A stretch of DNA of 15,618 nucleotides from an uncultured Prevotella sp. (lineage in GTDB: Bacteria > Bacteroidota > Bacteroidia > Bacteroidales > Bacteroidaceae). Below, piece by piece: positions 13,238 through 15,618 of this stretch (position 1 is the stretch's first letter; each line of letters begins with the position of its first letter). Made by a program: the position numbers and the translations under genes. The notes beneath the pieces are model-generated. The model made no database searches. It saw only the letters and a program-made list of their open reading frames with translations, and was not told the DNA's origin. The stretch lies in the NCBI GenBank assembly GCA_947072805.1, contig CAMTJK010000043.1:1-15618 (forward strand), in the 5' to 3' direction.

Positions 13238-14554
13238 ATGCGAACAATACATTTCCTTTTATTGCTAATTTCATTTTTGTATACATCACAGCTCTTCTCA
13301 CAAAATCCCGTGCCGGAGAGGCCTCGCATACTTATCTCTTCTGATATCGGTGGTACCGATCCCGATGACAACCAGTCCATGATGCACTATCTTCTGTATA
13401 GTAACGAGTTCGATTGTGAGGGCATCATATCGTCACCATCGTTTGGAGATGGCAGCAAGAGCGAGATTCTGCGAATGATTGACTTGTATGAGCAGGATTT
13501 ACCTAAACTGAAAAAGTACAACAAAGAAGCAAGGGCGCCCAAAGCTTACTATCCGTCGCCTGAATATTTGCGATCTATCACCAAGCAAGGCAGGCATGGC
13601 TCGGCACCGGTTGCCGGTTATTCCACGCCAACGGAGGGATCGCAATGGATAGTGAGCTGCGCGCAAAGACATGTCGCGCGACCCTTATATGTCCTTGTTT
13701 GGGGAACATTGGACGATGTGGCACAGGCTCTTCACGATGCTCCGGAAATTGCTGATAATATAAGAATATACTGGATAGGTGGCCCTAACAAGAAGTGGGG
13801 GATAAACTCTTATGTTTATATCATCGAGAACTTTCCAGATATCTGGATGATAGAAAACAATTCCACATACCGCAGCTTCATTTCCAAATACAAGCAGAAT
13901 GACCGTTGGAACGGAGGATTTTATGATTATTATGTCAAGGGAAATGGATATTTGGGTGCCGACTTCTATAACTATTTGCAGGGTAAACCAAAATTGGGAG
14001 ATACACCATCGCTTCTTTACATGATGGATGGCGATCCTGCAAATCCGGAAAAGGATTCATGGGGTGGTAGCTTCGAACGCTATTCGTATACCCCGCGACG
14101 TGTATTTTATCACATGACAACGGCTGAAGATAAGGCGCCGGTATATTCTATCATAGAGTGGCATATAAAGGGTCCGGCGTACGGTACGCAGAAAGTTGGC
14201 GAAGAGTGCATAACGCTCAATATTGCTAATCAGAATTGGAAAGGTGTGTATCTTGGTGACGGCAATTATATGGTGAAATACAGCACATATAAGATGGGAA
14301 CGCAGCCATATACCATTACGTCAGATATAGAGGGCTTCCCGAAGCAGACGGGATTTATCACCATAGAAAACTCTTACCCAGGTGTCCGACAGGCAACGGA
14401 TTATCCTGTAGGGAAACATTGGTGGTCGGACAAGACAGATCCGTCATTGTTTCATGACGGTAACCAGGGCGCCGCTACAATTTTCAAGTTCCGTAAGACT
14501 GTAATGGAAGATTGGGGAATAAGATGCAAGTGGCTCGATGCAGATGCAGAATGA
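13238..14554 (+). CDS. Secreted nucleoside-hydrolase-like protein (DUF1593 / Sde182 family)
   Basis: The 438-residue protein has a signal peptide (hydrophobic residues about 5-20, likely cut after LFS near residue 21), so it acts in the periplasm or at the surface. The mature part belongs to the Sde182/DUF1593 group with a nucleoside-hydrolase-like fold. DIGGTDPDDNQS (36-47) parallels the calcium-binding aspartate cluster of nucleoside hydrolases. Other family blocks are EFDCEGII, YPSPEYLRSIT and the ending QGAATIFKFRKTVMEDW. Between about 307 and 392 an Ig-like beta segment (starting EWHIKGP, with GDGNYMVKY and YTITSD) seems to interrupt the hydrolase-like fold. It resembles DUF5060-type modules of glycan-degrading enzymes. 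Relatives are linked to plant cell-wall degradation, but the substrate is unproven. No SusC/SusD pair is adjacent. Confidence 0.82.
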   Translation: MRTIHFLLLLISFLYTSQLFSQNPVPERPRILISSDIGGTDPDDNQSMMHYLLYSNEFDCEGIISSPSFGDGSKSEILRMIDLYEQDLPKLKKYNKEARAPKAYYPSPEYLRSITKQGRHGSAPVAGYSTPTEGSQWIVSCAQRHVARPLYVLVWGTLDDVAQALHDAPEIADNIRIYWIGGPNKKWGINSYVYIIENFPDIWMIENNSTYRSFISKYKQNDRWNGGFYDYYVKGNGYLGADFYNYLQGKPKLGDTPSLLYMMDGDPANPEKDSWGGSFERYSYTPRRVFYHMTTAEDKAPVYSIIEWHIKGPAYGTQKVGEECITLNIANQNWKGVYLGDGNYMVKYSTYKMGTQPYTITSDIEGFPKQTGFITIENSYPGVRQATDYPVGKHWWSDKTDPSLFHDGNQGAATIFKFRKTVMEDWGIRCKWLDADAE

Positions 14555-14652
14555 CATGTAGTAGATTATTTACAGAAGATCGTATTGTCTCCTTATGTAG
14601 ACTGTGAGCGTTCATGTATGGATATAATCCTGGAAATAAGAAACGACAAATA

Positions 14653-15153
14653 ATGAAAAAGATAGAACAACTGGCTCTCGCCATGATAGACTATAACAAT
14701 GGCGATCCGATGCGCATTCAGCATACTACCAAAGTCCATGCTTACGCTTCGCTGATTGGTAGATGTGAAGGGTTGGACGAAGAAATGCAGTTCATCCTCG
14801 AAAGTGCAGCCCTTGTGCATGACATTGGCATTAGGGCGTGTGAACGGAAATATGGGTACCAGAACGGTAAACTTCAGGAACAGGAGGGTCCTGAAGTTGC
14901 TCGTGAGCTGCTCACACGGCTCGGAGGCTATACAGACCAGCAGATTGAGCGTATCAGTTGGCTTGTAGCTCATCATCATACGTATCACCTCTGTGATGAT
15001 ATGGATTATCAGATACTCATAGAAGCAGATTTCCTTGTCAATTTATACGAGGATAACGAATCTCCCAAAGCCATCGAGGCTGTAAGGAGAAACATATTCA
15101 GGACAAAGAGTGGAACAAGGATGATTGAAAAAATGTTCGGCATAAATGAATAA
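14653..15153 (+). CDS. HD-domain phosphohydrolase
   Basis: A 166-residue soluble protein with the metal-binding HD superfamily pattern: a histidine at 24 (or 29) in QHTTKVHAYA, the H56-D57 pair in ALVHDIG, histidines at 107-109 (AHHHTY) and an aspartate at 126 (EADFLVN). This order is typical of small phosphohydrolases acting on nucleotides or other phosphoesters, but the substrate cannot be told. The ATG at 14653 (MKKIEQL) is preferred; an ATG 13 codons upstream (14614) would add an unconserved-looking tail and lies close to the preceding gene. The gap to the DUF1593 gene is 98 bases with no clear promoter or terminator, so the two could share a transcript. No nucleotide-signalling partner domain such as a synthetase is fused. 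Confidence 0.82.
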   Translation: MKKIEQLALAMIDYNNGDPMRIQHTTKVHAYASLIGRCEGLDEEMQFILESAALVHDIGIRACERKYGYQNGKLQEQEGPEVARELLTRLGGYTDQQIERISWLVAHHHTYHLCDDMDYQILIEADFLVNLYEDNESPKAIEAVRRNIFRTKSGTRMIEKMFGINE

Positions 15154-15416
15154 GAACAAGATTCATCATTATCTAAACTACTCATCCATTGCTTTGGTAT
15201 CAATTTTATTGATGTTAATATTTATCACTCTTTGCTCCTCAATGTACTAAGGAAAGTGACCTGATATAACACGTATAACATTTATTTACTTTTATGAAAA
15301 ATGTTTACTTTAACGTGTGTTAATAGGCACCCAAACCTCGATTTGTGACCTACGACGCGAAAATTGGCGATTTTACTCTCAAATAGGGAGCGCTGGTAAT
15401 CAGCAAGTTACGCGTT

Positions 15417-15509
15417 TTGCGATATAATACCATTTCATCGGTTTGCCATTACGTACGTGAGCTCATTGCGATATAGCTTTTATCGCATCGCCATTACGTC
15501 GTAACGGCG
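15417..15509. repeat. Imperfect tandem repeat with inverted arms
   Basis: TTGCGATATA occurs at 15417-15426 and 15466-15475, and GCCATTACGT at 15445-15454 and 15490-15499, in the same order, giving two degenerate units of about 45-49 bases. The second unit ends in a near-palindrome: CGCCATTACG (15489-15498) against CGTAACGGCG (15500-15509) with one mismatch. ACGTACGT at 15451-15458 is a self-complementary block in the first unit. No spacer regularity or cas gene supports a CRISPR array. Confidence 0.5.
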
Positions 15510-15532
15510 TTGCCAAAAAAGCGTAATCGTTT

Positions 15533-15561
15533 TTCGACCCGTCGGGAGCATAATTCGACCC
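15533..15561. repeat. Short direct repeat TTCGACCC and palindrome
   Basis: TTCGACCC lies at 15533-15540 and again at 15554-15561, 21 bases apart. CCCG-T-CGGG at 15538-15546 is a perfect small palindrome overlapping the first copy. They continue the repeat-rich tract and may be part of the same element. Confidence 0.35.
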
Positions 15562-15594
15562 ACTTTGATTAACAAATATTTACACCTAGAATGC

Positions 15595-15617
15595 CGAATT
15601 TAAAAATGTTAAATTCG
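15595..15617. repeat. Inverted repeat at the window edge
   Basis: CGAATTT at 15595-15601 and AAATTCG at 15611-15617 are exact complements with a 9-base loop. It may mark the end of the repeat tract or be a terminator for a gene beyond the window; the edge prevents a decision. Confidence 0.3.
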
Positions 15618-15618
15618 A

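Larger units (their letters stand above)
15154..15618. other. Non-coding right end, repeat-rich
   Basis: This 465-base stretch has no convincing gene. The first 170 bases are AT-rich, with TTTACTTT twice (15285-15292 and 15304-15311) and a weak inverted repeat (TAACAC 15267-15272 with GTGTTA 15317-15322). From about 15340 the character changes: CG steps become frequent (about 16 in 15401-15540, roughly twice the number expected by composition), and direct and inverted repeats crowd together. This looks like an intergenic repeat element rather than a gene. The minus strand has a 27-codon open frame at 15350-15433, too short to accept. Confidence 0.6.

Noticed and set aside
15350..15433. 27-codon open frame on the minus strand in the right-end repeat tract
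   Set aside because: It is very short, lies inside repeat-rich DNA and lacks a visible promoter or family signature, so it is better explained as part of a repeat.
15417..15509. Possible CRISPR-like array
   Set aside because: There are only two degenerate units, with no equal spacers and no cas genes in the window.

Overview
The window looks like chromosomal DNA from a Bacteroidales bacterium, most likely Prevotella or a close relative. The support is protein style (GlmS, UxaC, a long PurF-like protein and CarA/CarB read as Bacteroidetes versions), moderately AT-rich DNA, no clear Shine-Dalgarno sites, and promoter elements of the Bacteroidetes type (TTTG about 20 bases before TAnnTTTG). The genus is inferred from memory of family sequences, not from a search.

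Layout. Positions 1-461 carry no recognisable gene but hold a perfect 19-base palindrome and an imperfect direct repeat. A type I asparaginase (ansA, minus strand, 462-1496) diverges from uronate isomerase (uxaC, 1641-3041); the 144-base gap holds promoters for both. After a uxaC terminator hairpin come a Wza-like polysaccharide export lipoprotein (3258-4073) and glmS (true start 4139). A strong terminator (6003-6049) separates glmS from a second block: a long PurF-like amidotransferase/phosphoribosyltransferase (6095-7990), carA (8005-9081) and carB (9210-12437). A large branched hairpin ending in a T-run follows carB. The remaining genes are an HXXEE-family membrane protein, a secreted nucleoside-hydrolase-like (Sde182/DUF1593) protein and an HD-domain phosphohydrolase. 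The last 465 bases (15154-15618) are non-coding, and their distal part is CpG-rich and full of direct and inverted repeats.

How the genes fit together. GlmS, the PurF-like protein and CarA all hydrolyse glutamine and pass on ammonia: to hexosamine, to a PRPP-derived product, and to carbamoyl phosphate for pyrimidines and arginine. AnsA also handles amide nitrogen. GlmS feeds UDP-GlcNAc synthesis, which fits its position next to a polysaccharide export gene. The rest look like ordinary neighbours.

Most worth a second look: the PurF-like protein, about 630 residues, with an insertion and a roughly 100-residue tail not found in classical PurF and sitting directly before carA; the eukaryote-like (CAD-like) character of CarA and CarB; the structured carA-carB spacer; and the repeat-rich right end. 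No CRISPR array, transposase, phage gene, tRNA or rRNA was found, and there is no clear sign of a defence or other novel multi-gene system.
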